Source: Colius striatus (Eukaryota; Chordata; Aves; Coliiformes; Coliidae). From it: a stretch of DNA of 64,000 nt. Of the stretch, positions 61,986 through 64,000 are shown piece after piece. A program made the translations under genes and the position numbers. Each line of letters starts with the position of its first letter. Within the stretch, counting starts at the first letter, position 1. The notes under the pieces are model-generated. The model ran no database searches. It was not told the origin of the DNA and saw only the letters and a program-made list of their open reading frames with translations. The stretch is taken from positions 25,651,001 through 25,715,000 of the forward strand of contig NC_084766.1 in the NCBI RefSeq assembly GCF_028858725.1, given 5' to 3'.

Positions 61986-64000
61986 TTTTGCTCAAAGGCA
62001 CCTACTTTATATACCAGGGGTTTTAGAAGACTCTTAGTAGCCTCCTGTGGCTGTTAAGATGAGGCAAGATATAGTGGAGAGCAGGGACTCGGGTTAGAGA
62101 GCTACTGGAGGTGACAGGATGTCTTGATTTCTGTTGTGGAAGTAGTCTCTTACCATGTGGGATGAAAAGCTCTTGGCCACTGGATTCCTGAAGAAAAAGG
62201 AAAGAGGAAAAAAACCCAAACCCACCAAACAACGCAAACCAGGATAACTGCTTTTTATAATTCTCTGATCATGAATTGTGAGAAAGCAAGAGCTATTTAA
62301 ATGTGTGTGTTGAGTTGTTGGTGTCTGAGAAAAAGAGCTGCTGTTTGGGGAGGAATAGTACTACCCTTCACAAGCTGTTCTGTTGCCATGAGAAAGGCTG
62401 GATCTTCCTCTCTTAGACTGCTTCATGTACAGTCCTTGAGAAACTCTGCCAGACTTAGCCCTCTGTGTCCCTTAAAACGTAATCAGTGGTGCCAGGCTTG
62501 CTCCTCCCACCCCCATCCCCCCAACAGTTTCCCTCCTCTTCTCCATTTGCTTTTCTTTTGATTTTTACTAAGAACTTTTCCAGTAGCTGGCCAACCATGA
62601 AAAAAAACCCCAAAACCTCCAACCTTGCCAAACTAATTTTCTAGAGGTAATAAAAATGAAACCATAAGCTGGCTTTTGAGAAGTAATTTTCTGAGGCAAA
62701 TTCTTGAGGCACTTTCATGATTGCTAATTTCCTTTCTTTAAATACGTTTTATAGTGGGATATAGAAGGAAACTCAGATTATGTGCATTAGATAATTTCAT
62801 TTTTATTGCAAGGTCTTTGTCTGCTTTAGATTTATGAAAAAGAAAAGGAGAAGGGGTTTTTATCCAGTCTTCTCCCCTTCCCAGGTAAGAAACAGATGGT
62901 CTGATCTGTGTAAAGCTTTAAGTGTTGGAATTGGCATCAGTGTCTTCTAAAGGATTGTTTAAAAAACACAAAGCCCAGGAAGCATAGTGTCTTTACTCAG
63001 TGTGAAAGCTGGTCTGTACAAAAATAGCCATCTCACAATATGTGACAGATGATTCCCCTGACCTAAATAAGGAAAGCAATTACCTGATATTTGAAATATG
63101 GCTTTGTTTCTAGCATTTCTTCCTGCTGCCAGCCAGTCAGGACCTACCTTTTCTTCCCCCTGCCCATCAAGATGCGTTTCTCAGCAGTGTTGCAGCTTCA
63201 AAATCTAAGCACATCTAAGTCCTGACTATTCCTTGAATGGAATCTTGAAAGGTGGTGGTTTGATGTGGTTCTGATTTGGTAATTAATGCATGCACTAGGA
63301 ATGAAACTGATGGAGAGGTGTTGATGGTGGAAGGTATCTGCCACATCTAATCTAGTTACAGATGGCCAACCATGACTTTAAATTAAGCTTCGATTTGTTT
63401 CCTTTTTAAGGTAGTGTTTCCTGGAAATAAAGGTAAACTTACTGCTATGCTTGGTCACAGGCAATTAAATTAATAGTTCGTCACACTGTGATGGAGCCCA
63501 AGCCCAGTAGAGAAGAGATTTTTATTGTTTTCTGTAATGAGTGTATTGATTTAGGAGAGTGATATGATCAAAAAATGATCAAAACTGAAATCTGCTTAAC
63601 ACCTGTTAGGTTGTTTTACTGGTGGTATCTTTTCAGTTAATGAGATTCTAGTTTGGGTCTTAGAATCAAATCAAGCCTTCTCAGTACAGTGCAGCTAAGG
63701 AGCGTTTCGGTTGTAAGCTGTACCTAACTGCTGCTATTAAGAGAAAAGAGTCCTGTGGAAATAGATCATAAACCAGTGTACTTCAATAAAAAAATGAATA
63801 TGTCAGCCTTGCTGAGCAAATCCTAGTGGAGTATCTTTGGCGTGGTCATTGTTTTTGTTTGTCATTATGCTTCTTGGTAGTCTTTATGGACGTGGTCATT
63901 GCTTTTATGGAATGAAATTATTGTTAAGTCTTACTTCTAGATTTTGCTAAACTGTTTTTAACCTTGTTTTAACCATTGCTGTCTGCATGGAGATGTTTCA

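Larger units (their letters stand above)
23941..64000 (+). other. CNNM2: CNNM2 intron 1 (at least 40 kb, continues past the window)
   Basis: The expected second exon, which starts with SHLAIVQRVNNEGEG in mammals, was not found, so the whole stretch is taken as intron 1. It is AT-rich compared with the left 24 kb. Apart from the CR1 pieces, the exon-like block at 34339 and the regulatory-looking stretches listed separately, I see nothing I can name in 23941-27124, 27207-34338, 34389-45897, 46431-50224, 50891-57060 and 57119-60050. The longest open frames here (for example 33523-33900 and 47274-47771) resemble no protein I recognise. Confidence 0.8.

Noticed and set aside
23941-64000. Search for CNNM2 exon 2 and for NT5C2 exons
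   Set aside because: No sequence encoding the expected SHLAIVQRV start was seen by eye, and nothing resembling NT5C2; both are presumed to lie beyond the right edge.
1-64000. LTR elements, endogenous retroviruses or other virus-like elements
   Set aside because: No long terminal repeats, gag/pol/env-like wording or integrase motifs were noticed; the only transposon family recognised is CR1.

Overview
This window is nuclear DNA from a bird. It carries four genes in the order and orientation of the conserved vertebrate block at human 10q24.32: CYP17A1 (minus), BORCS7 (plus), AS3MT (plus) and the first coding exon of CNNM2 (plus). The repeats are CR1 LINE relics, the typical avian LINE. Introns are short and GC-rich in the left third. 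No viral or LTR element, CRISPR array, tRNA or rRNA was recognised.

Layout. Bases 1-4287 hold no recognised exon. By synteny they should lie downstream of, or within, the 3' UTR of WBP1L; poly(A) signals are present but no coding sequence supports this. A minus-strand CR1 (about 4288-4880) precedes CYP17A1, whose eight coding exons run from 8753 down to 5637. Between CYP17A1 and BORCS7 lies a diverged TGACCA/TGGTCA-rich tandem-like tract (about 9150-9960) and a CpG island. BORCS7 has five coding exons (10239-12388). AS3MT has ten coding pieces (14459-18154), and its start codon is either split by an intron or replaced by GTG. After about 3 kb with nothing recognised, a strong CpG island (about 21330-23500) carries the CNNM2 promoter and large first exon (22362-23940). 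The remaining 40 kb is AT-rich CNNM2 intron 1. It contains four more CR1 pieces, one exon-like short block in phase with CNNM2 exon 1, and several stretches that look like regulatory elements.

The four genes do not form one pathway. CYP17A1 makes androgen precursors in the ER, BORCS7 is a subunit of the lysosome-positioning BORC complex, AS3MT methylates arsenic in the cytosol, and CNNM2 is a magnesium-handling membrane protein. They are linked by ancient synteny. All exon boundaries were read by hand from splice dinucleotides, phase continuity and recalled mammalian orthologues.

I found no convincing new biological system. The best leads are the AS3MT start codon, the in-frame stop just upstream of CNNM2 that lines up with the human N-terminus, a possible short CNNM2 isoform exon, and a GATA/NF-E2-type motif cluster in CNNM2 intron 1.
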